This document shows, piece by piece, positions 33,644 to 42,820 of a DNA stretch of 64,000 bases. Under the pieces are notes generated by a model. The model was not told the DNA's origin. It saw only the letters and a list, made by a program, of their open reading frames with translations, and ran no database searches. The translations under genes were made by a program, and so were the position numbers. The DNA comes from Halomarina pelagica. Its GTDB lineage: Archaea > Halobacteriota > Halobacteria > Halobacteriales > Haloarculaceae. Location: positions 2,046,001 through 2,110,000 of the forward strand of contig NZ_CP100454.1 in NCBI RefSeq assembly GCF_024228315.1, written 5' to 3'. How positions within the stretch are numbered: the first letter of the stretch is position 1; every line of letters starts with the position of its first letter.

Positions 33644-34695
33644 GTACGGCGAACGAGGCAGCGAACTACGAATACGTCACGGCGCGGGCGCGCGCCCGGC
33701 GAGCGGCGCTGTTCGACGCGGACGACTATCGGAAGCTCGTCCGCATGGGCCCCGGCGAGATCGCCCGGTTCATGGAGGAGACCGAGTACGAGGAGGAGAT
33801 GAACGCCCTTGGCGCTCGGTACTCCGGCGTGGACCTCATCGAGTACGCGCTCAACCGCAACCTCGCGAAGCACTTCGACGACCTGCTCGACTTCGCGGAG
33901 GGGAAACTGTACGACTACCTCGCGCGCTACCTCCGCAAGTTCGACGCGTGGAACGTGAAGACCGTCGTCCGCGGGATCTACTCGGGTGCCGACCGACAGG
34001 AGATCGAGGACGACCTCATCCGCGCCGGCGAACTCGACGACCGCGTGCTGGATCGGCTCGTCGAGGCGGACTCGGTCGAGACGGTCGTCGAGGCGCTCGA
34101 CAACACGCTCTTCGGCGACGCGCTCGCCGCGGCCTACGACGACTACGAGGCGACGGGCGTGCTCGTCCCCCTCGAGAACGCCGTCGATCGCGCCTACTAC
34201 CGGACGCTCCTGTCGGGGCTTCCCCCGGAGCCGGATCGCGCGACGCGGCTCTACGTCGAGTTCCTGCAGGCCGAGATCGACTTCCGAAACGTCCGTAACG
34301 CCCTGCGGCTCGCCCGGAGCGGCGCGGACATCGACCCCGCCGAGTACTTCATTCCCGGCGGCCGCCTCTTCGACGAGGCGGAACTGCGACAGCTCGTCGG
34401 CAACCCCGACCAGCTCGTCGAGCGCATCCGTGCGAGTCCCTACGGCGACGACCTCGACGCGGCGCTCGATCAACTCGACGCCGCGGGGAGTCTGATCGAG
34501 TTCGAGCGCGCGCTCGAGGAGGCGTTACTCGAGTACTCCCACACCCTGTCGAATCGTTACCCGCTGTCGGTCTGTCCGGTCCTCGCGTACATCCTGGCGA
34601 AGGAGCGCGAGGTGGACAACATCCGCGCCATCGCGCGCGGGACCGAGGCGGGGCTGTCGGGCGACGAGATCGAGGAGGAACTGGTGGTACGATGA
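33640..34695 (+). CDS. atpC: A-type ATP synthase subunit C
   Basis: 351 residues from ATG 33640. It is all-helical, as expected of the funnel-shaped subunit that links the central shaft to the K ring. Family segments are YEYVTARARARRAALFDADD, RYLRKFDAWNVKTVVRGIYS and the ending AKEREVDNIRAIARGTEAGL. The start overlaps the atpE stop and the stop overlaps the atpF start, both by four bases. A longer frame upstream is antisense to nothing but lies inside atpE and is not used. Confidence 0.94.
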   Translation: MSTANEAANYEYVTARARARRAALFDADDYRKLVRMGPGEIARFMEETEYEEEMNALGARYSGVDLIEYALNRNLAKHFDDLLDFAEGKLYDYLARYLRKFDAWNVKTVVRGIYSGADRQEIEDDLIRAGELDDRVLDRLVEADSVETVVEALDNTLFGDALAAAYDDYEATGVLVPLENAVDRAYYRTLLSGLPPEPDRATRLYVEFLQAEIDFRNVRNALRLARSGADIDPAEYFIPGGRLFDEAELRQLVGNPDQLVERIRASPYGDDLDAALDQLDAAGSLIEFERALEEALLEYSHTLSNRYPLSVCPVLAYILAKEREVDNIRAIARGTEAGLSGDEIEEELVVR

Positions 34696-35021
34696 GTCAG
34701 GAGATCGCCGTCATCGGCAGTCCGGACTTCACGGCCGGGTTCCGCCTCGCCGGGGTGCGTCGCTTCGCGAGCATCTCCGACGAGGACAAACCCGCGGAAC
34801 TCGATAGCGCAGTCGAGGAGATGCTCACCGACGACGACGTCGGCATCGTCGTGATGCACGACGAGGACCTCGATCACCTGTCGCGGCAGGTGCGACAGGA
34901 GGTGGAGACGAGTGTCGAACCCGTCCTGGTCACGCTGGGCGGGACCGCCGGCAGCGGCGGACTGCGCGAGCAGATCAAGCGTGCCATCGGTATCGATCTG
35001 ATGGAGGAAGATCAAGAATGA
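34692..35021 (+). CDS. atpF: A-type ATP synthase subunit F
   Basis: 109 residues. The fold is a small alternating alpha/beta domain: [20 protein letters not shown], then [19 protein letters not shown] and [20 protein letters not shown], ending with a helix ([13 protein letters not shown]) that reaches into the central stalk. It overlaps both neighbours by four bases (ATGA). Confidence 0.94.
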   Translation: MSQEIAVIGSPDFTAGFRLAGVRRFASISDEDKPAELDSAVEEMLTDDDVGIVVMHDEDLDHLSRQVRQEVETSVEPVLVTLGGTAGSGGLREQIKRAIGIDLMEEDQE

Positions 35022-36781
35022 GCCAAGCACAAGACATCGACGCCGAACAGCAAGAGGGCGTCATCGAGAGCGTGAGCGGTCCGGTCGTGAGCGCAGTCGA
35101 CCTCGACGCCCGCATGAACGACGTCGTCTACGTCGGCGAGGAGGGACTGATGGGCGAGGTCATCGAGATCGAGGGGAACCTCACGACCATCCAGGTCTAC
35201 GAGGAGACCTCCGACGTCGCCCCCGGCGAACCCGTCGTCAACACCGGGTCGCCGCTCTCGGTGGACCTCGGCCCGGGCATGCTCGATTCCATCTACGATG
35301 GTGTCCAGCGCCCGCTCGACGTCCTCGAAGAGAAGATGAACAGCGCCTTCCTCGACCGCGGCGTGGACGCCCCCGGTATCGACCTGGATAAGGTCTGGGA
35401 GTTCACCCCGACCGTCGAGGAGGGCGACGAGGTCGCCCCCGGCGACGTCGTCGGCACGGTCCCCGAGACCGAGAGCATCGAGCACCGGGTGCTCGTCCCG
35501 CCGGACTTCGAGGGCGGGGTCGTCGAGTCCATCGAGCCCGGCCAGTTCTCGGTGACGGAGGCGATCGCCACGCTCGACAACGGCGAGGAGATCACCATGC
35601 GCCAGGAGTGGCCGGTCCGCGAGGCCCGGCCGACCGTCGAGAAGAACACGCCGCGCACGCCGCTCGTGTCCGGCCAGCGCATCCTCGACGGCCTCTTCCC
35701 CATCGCGAAGGGCGGGACGGCCGCCATCCCGGGGCCGTTCGGCTCCGGAAAGACGGTCACCCAGCACCAGCTCGCGAAGTGGGCCGACGCCGACATCGTC
35801 GTCTACGTCGGCTGCGGCGAGCGCGGTAACGAGATGACCGAGGTCATCGAGGACTTCCCCGAACTGGAGGACCCGACGACGGGGAAGCCGCTCATGTCCC
35901 GGACGTGCCTCATCGCGAACACCTCGAACATGCCCGTCGCCGCCCGCGAGTCGTGCGTGTACACCGGCATCACGATCGCCGAGTACTACCGCGACATGGG
36001 CTACGACGTGGCGCTGATGGCCGACTCCACCTCGCGGTGGGCGGAGGCCATGCGCGAGATCAGCTCGCGCCTGGAGGAGATGCCCGGCGAGGAGGGCTAC
36101 CCCGCCTACCTCGCCGCGCGCCTCTCGCAGTTCTACGAGCGCGCCGGCAAGTTCGAGAACATCAACGGCACCGAGGGGTCGATCTCGGTCATCGGTGCCG
36201 TCTCGCCGCCCGGCGGCGACTTCTCCGAGCCGGTCACCCAGAACACGCTGCGCATCGTGAAGACGTTCTGGGCGCTCGACGCCGACCTCGCGGAACGGCG
36301 TCACTTCCCGGCGATCAACTGGAACGAGTCCTACTCGCTCTACCGCGAGCAGCTCGATCCGTGGTTCGAGGACAACGTCGCGGCCGACTGGCCGGAGACG
36401 CGCCAGTGGGCGGTCGACGTGCTCGACGAGGAGGGCGAACTCCAGGAGATCGTCCAGCTCGTCGGCAAGGACGCGCTGCCGGAGGACCAGCAGCTGACCC
36501 TCGAGGTCGCGCGCTACCTCCGCGAGGCGTGGCTCCAGCAGAACGCGTTCCACGACGTGGACACGTACTGCGACCCGGAGAAGATCTACCTCATGCTGAC
36601 GGCGATCGAGACGTTCCACGACGAGGCGTTCGAGGCGCTCGACGCCGGCGTCCCCGTCGACGAGATCGTCGATATCGAGGCCGCCCCGCGGCTCAACCGT
36701 ATGGGAACGGCGGAGAACTACGAGGAGTTCATCGCCGAACTCAAGGAGGACATCACCGAGGAACTGAGGGGTCTCTACTGA
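35018..36781 (+). CDS. atpA: A-type ATP synthase catalytic subunit A
   Basis: 587 residues. The P-loop is [20 protein letters not shown] and the catalytic Glu lies in [40 protein letters not shown] and [20 protein letters not shown] are diagnostic. The archaeal non-homologous insert is present near residues 130-200 ([20 protein letters not shown]). There is no intein, in contrast with some other archaeal and eukaryal A subunits. The start overlaps the atpF stop and the stop touches the atpB ATG. Confidence 0.97.
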   Translation: MSQAQDIDAEQQEGVIESVSGPVVSAVDLDARMNDVVYVGEEGLMGEVIEIEGNLTTIQVYEETSDVAPGEPVVNTGSPLSVDLGPGMLDSIYDGVQRPLDVLEEKMNSAFLDRGVDAPGIDLDKVWEFTPTVEEGDEVAPGDVVGTVPETESIEHRVLVPPDFEGGVVESIEPGQFSVTEAIATLDNGEEITMRQEWPVREARPTVEKNTPRTPLVSGQRILDGLFPIAKGGTAAIPGPFGSGKTVTQHQLAKWADADIVVYVGCGERGNEMTEVIEDFPELEDPTTGKPLMSRTCLIANTSNMPVAARESCVYTGITIAEYYRDMGYDVALMADSTSRWAEAMREISSRLEEMPGEEGYPAYLAARLSQFYERAGKFENINGTEGSISVIGAVSPPGGDFSEPVTQNTLRIVKTFWALDADLAERRHFPAINWNESYSLYREQLDPWFEDNVAADWPETRQWAVDVLDEEGELQEIVQLVGKDALPEDQQLTLEVARYLREAWLQQNAFHDVDTYCDPEKIYLMLTAIETFHDEAFEALDAGVPVDEIVDIEAAPRLNRMGTAENYEEFIAELKEDITEELRGLY

Positions 36782-38199
36782 TGAAAGAGTACCAGACAAT
36801 CACGGAAATCAGCGGCCCGCTGGTGTTCGTCGAGACCGACGAACCCATCGGCTACGACGAGATCGTCGAGATCGAGACCGGCGACGGCGAGACCCGCCGC
36901 GGGCAGGTGCTCGAGGCGACGAGCGACTACGTCGCCATCCAGGTCTTCGAGGGGACCGAGGGGATCGACCGCAACGCGTCGGTTCGCTTCCTCGGCGAGA
37001 CGCTGAAGATGCCCGTCACCGAGGACCTGCTCGGGCGCGTCCTCGACGGCTCCGGTCGCCCGATCGACGGCGGCCCGGAGATCGTCCCGGAGGAGCGCCA
37101 CGACATCATCGGCGCGGCGATCAACCCCGTCTCGCGGGAGTACCCCGAGGAGTTCATCCAGACGGGCGTCTCCGCCATCGACGGGATGAACACGCTCGTT
37201 CGCGGCCAGAAGCTGCCCATCTTCTCCGCGTCGGGGCTGCCGCACAACGACCTCGCGCTCCAGATCGCCCGCCAGGCGACGGTGCCCGAGGAGGCCGCAG
37301 AGGAGGGCGAGGAGGCGAGCGAGTTCGCGGTCGTCTTCGGTGCCATGGGCATCACGGCCGAGGAGGCAAACGAGTTCATGGAGGACTTCGAGCGGACGGG
37401 CGCGCTGGAGCGCTCGGTCGTCTTCATGAACCTCGCGGACGACCCCGCCGTCGAGCGGACCGTCACGCCGCGGATGGCGCTCACGACCGCCGAGTACCTC
37501 GCGTTCGACAAGGGCTACCACGTGCTGGTCATCCTCACGGACATGACCAACTACTGCGAGGCGCTGCGCGAGATCGGCGCGGCGCGCGAGGAGGTGCCCG
37601 GACGCCGCGGGTACCCCGGCTACATGTACACCGACCTGGCGACGCTCTACGAGCGCGCGGGCCGCATCGAGGGCCGCGAGGGGTCGGTGACGCAGATCCC
37701 CATCCTCACGATGCCCGGCGACGACGACACCCACCCGATCCCCGACCTGACGGGGTACATCACGGAGGGGCAGATCTACATCGACCGGTCGCTCAACAGC
37801 CAGGGCGTCCAGCCGCCGATCAACCCGCTGCCCAGCCTCTCGCGGCTGATGGACGACGGGATCGGCGAGGGGCTGACCCGCGAGGACCACGCGGACGTGT
37901 CCGACCAGCTCTACGCCGCGTACGCGGAGGGCGAGGACCTGCGCGACCTCGTGAACATCGTCGGTCGCGAGGCGCTCTCCGAGCGCGACAACCGCTACCT
38001 CGACTTCGCGGACCGCTTCGAGACGGAGTTCGTCCAGCAGGGCTACCACACCGACCGAAGCATCGACGAGACGCTCGACATCGGCTGGGAACTGCTCTCG
38101 ATGCTCCCCAAGACGGAACTCAACCGCATCGACGAGGAGTTCATCGAGAAGTACTACGTCGAGGACGAGTCGGAGACGGTCGAGGCGACCGCGGACTAA
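36781..38199 (+). CDS. atpB: A-type ATP synthase regulatory subunit B
   Basis: 472 residues from ATG 36781, which shares a base with the atpA stop. It alternates with A in the hexameric head but has no intact P-loop ([20 protein letters not shown] in its place), as normal for B. Other segments are [40 protein letters not shown] and [16 protein letters not shown] family A hairpin begins about 12 bases after the stop and separates this gene from atpD. Confidence 0.96.
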   Translation: MKEYQTITEISGPLVFVETDEPIGYDEIVEIETGDGETRRGQVLEATSDYVAIQVFEGTEGIDRNASVRFLGETLKMPVTEDLLGRVLDGSGRPIDGGPEIVPEERHDIIGAAINPVSREYPEEFIQTGVSAIDGMNTLVRGQKLPIFSASGLPHNDLALQIARQATVPEEAAEEGEEASEFAVVFGAMGITAEEANEFMEDFERTGALERSVVFMNLADDPAVERTVTPRMALTTAEYLAFDKGYHVLVILTDMTNYCEALREIGAAREEVPGRRGYPGYMYTDLATLYERAGRIEGREGSVTQIPILTMPGDDDTHPIPDLTGYITEGQIYIDRSLNSQGVQPPINPLPSLSRLMDDGIGEGLTREDHADVSDQLYAAYAEGEDLRDLVNIVGREALSERDNRYLDFADRFETEFVQQGYHTDRSIDETLDIGWELLSMLPKTELNRIDEEFIEKYYVEDESETVEATAD

Positions 38200-38400
38200 G
38201 AACACCACCTTTTACGACGCGCGGGCTTCGTCCGCGCGGTAAAAGCTGGACCAAAAGCACCGTCGGAGCGCCGCTCCGACGAGGTCTCGTTCATTCGCCC
38301 TGCTCATTCACGAGACCACTCCTCCTTCGCTTCACTCACGCCTTCGGCGTTCGTTCCGCTCAGTCGTCGGCCCGCTCGCCCCCACCGTCGCTCGCGGTAC
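38200..38400 (+). repeat. Family A 3' element, copy A4, inside the ATP synthase cluster
   Basis: The frame ACCTTTTAC starts near 38206 and closes with GGTAAAAGCTGGACCAAAAG at about 38238-38257. Within it GCGCGG (from about 38219) pairs with CCGCGC after a short loop with CTTCG. A second small palindrome GTCGGAGCGCCGCTCCGAC follows, and further on GTCTCGT and ACGAGAC words. The usual CTTCG-rich tail runs to about 38400. The 110 bases before atpD hold nothing clear beyond a possible promoter. Confidence 0.68.
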
Positions 38401-38510
38401 AGATCATCGGCCATCGGCGGGTACTCCTACCGTTCGTCTCCTCGCTTCCGACGCGTCCTCGCGCGAAGAGTGGAAAGGCGTAAGTTCGGCGGACGGGAAG
38501 CTAGCCCAAC

Positions 38511-39203
38511 ATGGCCACAGACGTCAAGCCGACGCGCAAGAACCTCATGGCGATCGAGGACCGCATCGACCTCTCCGAGCGCGGTCACGACACCTTGGAG
38601 AAGAAGCGCGATGGGCTCATCATGGAGTTCATGGACATCCTGGATCAGGCCCAGGACGTCCGCTCGGACCTGAACGACGCCTACGACACCGCCCAGCGGA
38701 AGATCAACATGGCGCGCGCGATGGACGGCGACATCGCGGTGCGCGGGGCCGCCGCCGCCCTGAAGGAGCACCCCGAGATCACCACCCAGTCGAAGAACAT
38801 CATGGGCGTGGTCGTCCCGCAGATCGAGTCCTCGAAGGTGAAAAAGAGCCTCGACGAGCGCGGCTACGGCGTCGTCGGCACGAGCGCGCGCATCGACGAG
38901 GCCGCCGAGGCCTACGAGGAACTGCTGGAGCAGGTCATCCTCGCGGCCGAGGTCGAGACGGCGATGAAGAAGATGCTCGAGGAGATCGAGACGACGAAGC
39001 GCCGCGTCAACGCGCTGGAGTTCAAGCTCCTGCCCGACCTCTACGAGAGCCAGGACTACATCGAGCAGAAGCTCGAGGAGCAGGAGCGCGAGGAGATCTT
39101 CCGCCTCAAGAAGATCAAGGCCAAGAAGGAGGCCGAGGAGGCCTCGCCCGTCCGCGAGGAGATCGAGGAGGAGACCCACGAACCCGTCGTCGCCGACGAC
39201 TGA
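38511..39203 (+). CDS. atpD: A-type ATP synthase subunit D
   Basis: 230 residues. This is the central rotor shaft: two long helices at the ends ([40 protein letters not shown]) with a short region between ([20 protein letters not shown]). The tail is long and acidic. It is separated from atpB by a 311-base gap filled by element A4, so it is probably made from its own promoter or by read-through; in either case subunit D is set apart from the other head genes. Confidence 0.95.
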   Translation: MATDVKPTRKNLMAIEDRIDLSERGHDTLEKKRDGLIMEFMDILDQAQDVRSDLNDAYDTAQRKINMARAMDGDIAVRGAAAALKEHPEITTQSKNIMGVVVPQIESSKVKKSLDERGYGVVGTSARIDEAAEAYEELLEQVILAAEVETAMKKMLEEIETTKRRVNALEFKLLPDLYESQDYIEQKLEEQEREEIFRLKKIKAKKEAEEASPVREEIEEETHEPVVADD

Positions 39204-39281
39204 CTAGCCCTAGCCCCGCGACGCGCCGTCGGCTCGCGTCGCCTTCTGTGCGCTTTTGTACCCCCGCCGCCACCTCCGCGT

Positions 39282-39671
39282 ATGTCCTGTCCAGACTGCG
39301 ACGCGCCGCTCGTCGCGTTCACCGTCCCCGACGACCTCGCGGCGGACGTCCCGTACGACGCCGAGGCGATCGCGCTGTGCACCCGGTGTCTCGCGCTCTT
39401 CGAATCGCGGCCACCGGCCGGAGCGCCCGACTTCTCCCGCGTGAGCGAGGAGTTCCCCGAGGGGGAGGCGGGCGTCGCCATGGCCGTCGGCGTCGGCCTG
39501 CTCGACTCGCTCGCCCTGCACCGCGCGCGCATCGAGGCGCTCTTCTCGCGCGTCGAGGAGGCGGGGTACGACCCGCTTCTGATCGTCGATCGGCTCGCCC
39601 GCCAGGGGTCGACTCAGCCCCGGATGGACCTCGACCGTCGGCGTCGGCAACTCGAACAGCTCCTCGAGTGA
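39282..39671 (+). CDS. DUF6276-like protein with N-terminal zinc-ribbon Cys pairs
   Basis: 129 residues. Two Cys pairs near the start (MSCPDCDAPLVAFTVP; ALCTRCLALF) suggest one zinc ribbon. A helical C-terminus follows, with EEFPEGEAGVAMAVGVGLLD and a late basic stretch RMDLDRRRRQLEQLLE. I associate this layout with a haloarchaeal family (DUF6276, from memory). There is no known function. The gene lies 78 bases after atpD in the same direction, so read-through is possible. Confidence 0.75.
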   Translation: MSCPDCDAPLVAFTVPDDLAADVPYDAEAIALCTRCLALFESRPPAGAPDFSRVSEEFPEGEAGVAMAVGVGLLDSLALHRARIEALFSRVEEAGYDPLLIVDRLARQGSTQPRMDLDRRRRQLEQLLE

Positions 39672-39727
39672 GACTCGAAGCTCGAGTCGTCCTCAACGTT
39701 TAATCCGGTGGGGAGGCCAGTCGCCGT

Positions 39728-40795
39728 GTGGTTCATCCGCTCGCCGCCGCGACGCCCGTCGGGAGCGTTCCCGACCTGCTGCGACTGCTCGCCGTCCCCG
39801 CGTTCGCCTGGGCCGCCCACCGGGACCTGCGAACGCGCAGGGTGCCGAACCGGACGTGGCCGCCGCTGTTGCTCCTGGGCGTGGTCGCGCTCGCGTGGGA
39901 CGCCCTCGTCGCGTTCGGCGGGCCGTCGTTTCTCGGCCGGCTGTTCCTCCTCCGGGTCGGCGTGAGCCTGGGGGTCGTCGCGCCGCTCGGCTACCTCTTC
40001 TGGCGGCTCGGCGGGTTCGGCGGCGCGGACGCCAAGGCGCTGGTGACGCTCGCGGTGCTCTTCCCGACGTACCCGACGTACTACGTCGGCGGGACGATCC
40101 TCCCGCTCGCCCGGAGCGCGGTCGGCGCGTTCTCGCTGACGGTGCTCACCAACGCGGTGCTCGTCGGGCTCGCCTACCCGCTCGCGCTCGCGGTCCGAAA
40201 CCTCGCAGACGGGCGCGTCTCGCCGCTCGCGTTCGTCGGAAAACCGGTGACGAGCGACGCGGTCGAGCGCGAGTACGGCCGCCTGCTCCGGACGACCTCG
40301 GGAGTAGGTCGAAACGGTCTCGACCTCGACGCGCTCCGGATGTACCTCCGCTGGCGCGGGACGTCGCTCGCGGCCCTCCGCGCCGACCCCGAGACCCACC
40401 GCGACCCGAGAAGCCTCCCCGGGACGCCGAACGACCCCGGCGACGGATCGCTCGCCGACTTCGAGGGACCGCCGATCGCCGCGAGCGCGGCGGACGGAGG
40501 GACGCTCGCCTCCCGCTCCTCGTCCGCGTCGTCCGCCCTTCCCCCCGATTCGCCGTCCGAACGCGCCGCGGCCGACCCGTGGGGTGCCGCGGCGTTCCTC
40601 GCGAGCATCGAGGGCGACGCCTACGGGACGACGCCCGACCGCCTCCGCGCCGGCCTCGACGCGCTCGTCGAGGAGGACGAGGTGTGGATCACGCCCGGCC
40701 TGCCGTTTCTCGTCCCGACGTTCGTCGGGCTGGTCGTCGGGCTGGTCGTCGGCGACCTGCTGTTCCTCGCGCTGACGGCGATCGGGCTGGCGTGA
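39728..40795 (+). CDS. A24-type prepilin/pre-archaellin peptidase (PibD/FlaK-like)
   Basis: 355 residues from GTG 39728. The two catalytic Asp motifs of type IV prepilin peptidases are visible: AAHRDLRTRRVPN (D-x3-R-x2-P-N) in the first loop and GGFGGADAKALVTLAVLFPT (G-x-D-K-like, here GGADAK) in the second. About six membrane helices surround a long charged cytosolic loop (about residues 165-305), as in haloarchaeal PibD. It processes pilin and archaellin precursors such as the one at 28260. Confidence 0.87.
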   Translation: MVHPLAAATPVGSVPDLLRLLAVPAFAWAAHRDLRTRRVPNRTWPPLLLLGVVALAWDALVAFGGPSFLGRLFLLRVGVSLGVVAPLGYLFWRLGGFGGADAKALVTLAVLFPTYPTYYVGGTILPLARSAVGAFSLTVLTNAVLVGLAYPLALAVRNLADGRVSPLAFVGKPVTSDAVEREYGRLLRTTSGVGRNGLDLDALRMYLRWRGTSLAALRADPETHRDPRSLPGTPNDPGDGSLADFEGPPIAASAADGGTLASRSSSASSALPPDSPSERAAADPWGAAAFLASIEGDAYGTTPDRLRAGLDALVEEDEVWITPGLPFLVPTFVGLVVGLVVGDLLFLALTAIGLA

Positions 40796-40901
40796 GATCT
40801 CTCCGTCGTGGGACCGGCGACCCGGCGAAGCGACGCGGATCACCGACGCCAACTGACAGTTCGTCAAAAGACCTATTCGCGCGTCGTTCCTCGATCCGCC
40901 T

Positions 40902-41267
40902 ATGAGCGTTGACCTCGCGTTCGAGGGACCCGACGACCTCCTGCCGGCCGTCGCGCAGGACGCCGAGACGGGGACGGTGTTGATGCTCGCCTACGTCTCC
41001 CCCGAGGCGGTCGAGCGCACCCGCGAGACGGGCCGCGCGCACTACTACTCGCGCAGCCGCGACGAACTGTGGGAGAAGGGCGCGACGAGCGGCCACGTCC
41101 AGCGCGTCGAGGAGGTGCGCGTCGACTGCGACGGCGACGCGCTGCTCTACCTCGTCCGCCAGGAGGGCGGGGCATGTCACACCGGACGCGAGAGCTGTTT
41201 CTACCGCACGATCGACGGCGAGGAGGTCGGAGAGCGGGTCTTCGACCCCGACGAGGTGTATGGGTGA
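40902..41267 (+). CDS. hisI: Phosphoribosyl-AMP cyclohydrolase
   Basis: 121 residues. Third step of histidine synthesis, opening the adenine ring of PR-AMP with Zn2+. Motifs: [40 protein letters not shown], the metal ligands DCDGDAL and the Cys residues in [15 protein letters not shown]. It is monofunctional with no HisE domain. The end overlaps the next gene by eight bases, an unusual pairing with a coiled-coil protein of no known histidine role. Confidence 0.95.
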   Translation: MSVDLAFEGPDDLLPAVAQDAETGTVLMLAYVSPEAVERTRETGRAHYYSRSRDELWEKGATSGHVQRVEEVRVDCDGDALLYLVRQEGGACHTGRESCFYRTIDGEEVGERVFDPDEVYG

Positions 41268-42393
41268 CCCGATCGAGGAACTGACGGCGGCCGCGGAGTC
41301 GCTTGCGGCCGTCAGGGCGCGCGTCGCCGACGTGGGCCCCGATCGCCTCGACGCCGTCACCGGCGCGTACCGCGACCTCGTCGGGATCCTGGACCGACAC
41401 GAGGAGGACGCCACCGGCTACGGGGAGTTCGACAAGTACATCCGGTTTCAGGAGGCCGTCGCCGAACTGTTCGACGACCTGCCCGAGGACCTCCCCGCCC
41501 GCGAGGCGTTCGACGCGGCGGACGAGGCGCTCCAGAAGCGGACGCTCTCGGGGAAGGACTTCGAGCGCGCCCGCGACGCGCTCGCGCCCGCCGCGGAGCA
41601 CGCTGCCCTCCGCGACGAGTGGCGGTCGGCGCGCGAGGGGTACCGCGACGCCCGACGCGCCGTCCTCCGCCGGAAGCGCGACGCCGAGGAGCGCGTCGAG
41701 GATCTAGAACGGCTCCGTCGGCTGGGCGAGGCCGATCCCGACGCGCCGGTCGAACGCCTCCGCGATCCGATCGAGTCGTACGACGAGTCGGTCCGGACGG
41801 CGTTCGACCGGTTCGTCGAGGAGTCGAGCGCGCGCGAGGTGCTCGCGTTCGTCGAGACGACGGCGGCCTACCCCCTCGTGGAGTTCGAGCGCCCGCCGGA
41901 TCGACTCCGAGAGTTCGTCGCGGACCACCCCGTCGGCGAGGAGCCGATCTCGACGCTGCTCTCCTACGCCGACTACTCGCCGTCGAAGCTCGGTCACTAC
42001 GTCGACGCGCCGCGGGAGCTGAAGACGGCGGTCGCGACCAACCGCACCTACCTCGCGCGCCTCGACGCGACGCCGCTGACCGTCGGCTGGCCGCCGCCGG
42101 CCGCCCGCTCGCTCCGCTGGCGAGCGAGCGAACTCCTCCCGGTCGTCGCGCGCTTCGCCGACGAGGGGACGGTCGCGCGCCTGCGCGCCGTCCGCGAACT
42201 CGCTCGACTGGACGACTACGATCGCCTCCGCGAGAGCGCCGTCGCGCGGGCGGAACTCACCGCGGAGGAGCGCCGCCGCCTCGAGACGACGGACGTCGCG
42301 GCGGCGCTCGCCGAGGCGCGCGCCGAGCGCGACCGCCTCGCCGACGCGCTGGAGGAGTACCCGCCGGTCGACGAATTCGCTCCTCCCGCCTGA
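41260..42393 (+). CDS. Helical coiled-coil protein (DUF7118-like)
   Basis: 377 residues from ATG 41260, inside the last codons of hisI. The sequence is almost all helix, with long Arg/Glu-rich stretches ([20 protein letters not shown]) and no membrane segment or catalytic motif. I know similar haloarchaeal proteins only as a domain of unknown function (DUF7118, from memory). The overlap with hisI suggests that the two are co-translated; a scaffolding or chromosome-related role would fit the coiled coils but is speculation. Confidence 0.75.
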   Translation: MGDPIEELTAAAESLAAVRARVADVGPDRLDAVTGAYRDLVGILDRHEEDATGYGEFDKYIRFQEAVAELFDDLPEDLPAREAFDAADEALQKRTLSGKDFERARDALAPAAEHAALRDEWRSAREGYRDARRAVLRRKRDAEERVEDLERLRRLGEADPDAPVERLRDPIESYDESVRTAFDRFVEESSAREVLAFVETTAAYPLVEFERPPDRLREFVADHPVGEEPISTLLSYADYSPSKLGHYVDAPRELKTAVATNRTYLARLDATPLTVGWPPPAARSLRWRASELLPVVARFADEGTVARLRAVRELARLDDYDRLRESAVARAELTAEERRRLETTDVAAALAEARAERDRLADALEEYPPVDEFAPPA

Positions 42394-42481
42394 CGCCGAG
42401 AGCGCGAGCCGCCGCTCGGCGCGTAGATACGGTACGTCGGCGACCCGAACCGATCTGAGACATCCGACCGGAGGTGAGTCA

Positions 42482-42649
42482 ATGACCGGGGGATGCGGCT
42501 CGGAGTCGTGCGGCCCGGGGACCTCGAAGCTGAGGTGCGCGGGGACCCAGGGTCACTGTCGGGACGGCGATCAGTACGTCCAGTACGCCGCGCGATCCGA
42601 CTGCCGACACCTATTCTTCCACGGGACTCCCTATAAGGGTTCGGCGTAA
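42482..42649 (+). CDS. 55-residue Cys/His-rich small protein (probable)
   Basis: An ATG at 42482 is preceded by GGAGGTGA at 42470-42477, a full match to the haloarchaeal anti-Shine-Dalgarno end, seven bases from GGAGG to the start. The ORF runs 55 codons to TAA 42647. Cys at 5, 10, 19, 26 and 41 and His at 25, 43 and 47 (MTGGCGSESCG, LRCAGTQGHC, SDCRHLFFHG) suggest one zinc site. It falls below common gene-calling cut-offs. I do not recognise the family. The strong ribosome site in a genome rich in leaderless genes is the main support. Confidence 0.5.
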   Translation: MTGGCGSESCGPGTSKLRCAGTQGHCRDGDQYVQYAARSDCRHLFFHGTPYKGSA

Positions 42650-42820
42650 GTATTTAACCACGCCCGCTATGTCGTGCGGTTTCGTCGATTCGCGGCCGTC
42701 GATCGTGGGGCGTATCCGGACGAGCGGTGACGAAACGGCCCGCCCGACATTTGCTATCGCGGGATGGGGTTTATCGACGTGGCGGTGCTGTCCTCGTTTC
42801 GAGGACCGAGAAGAGCCGAC

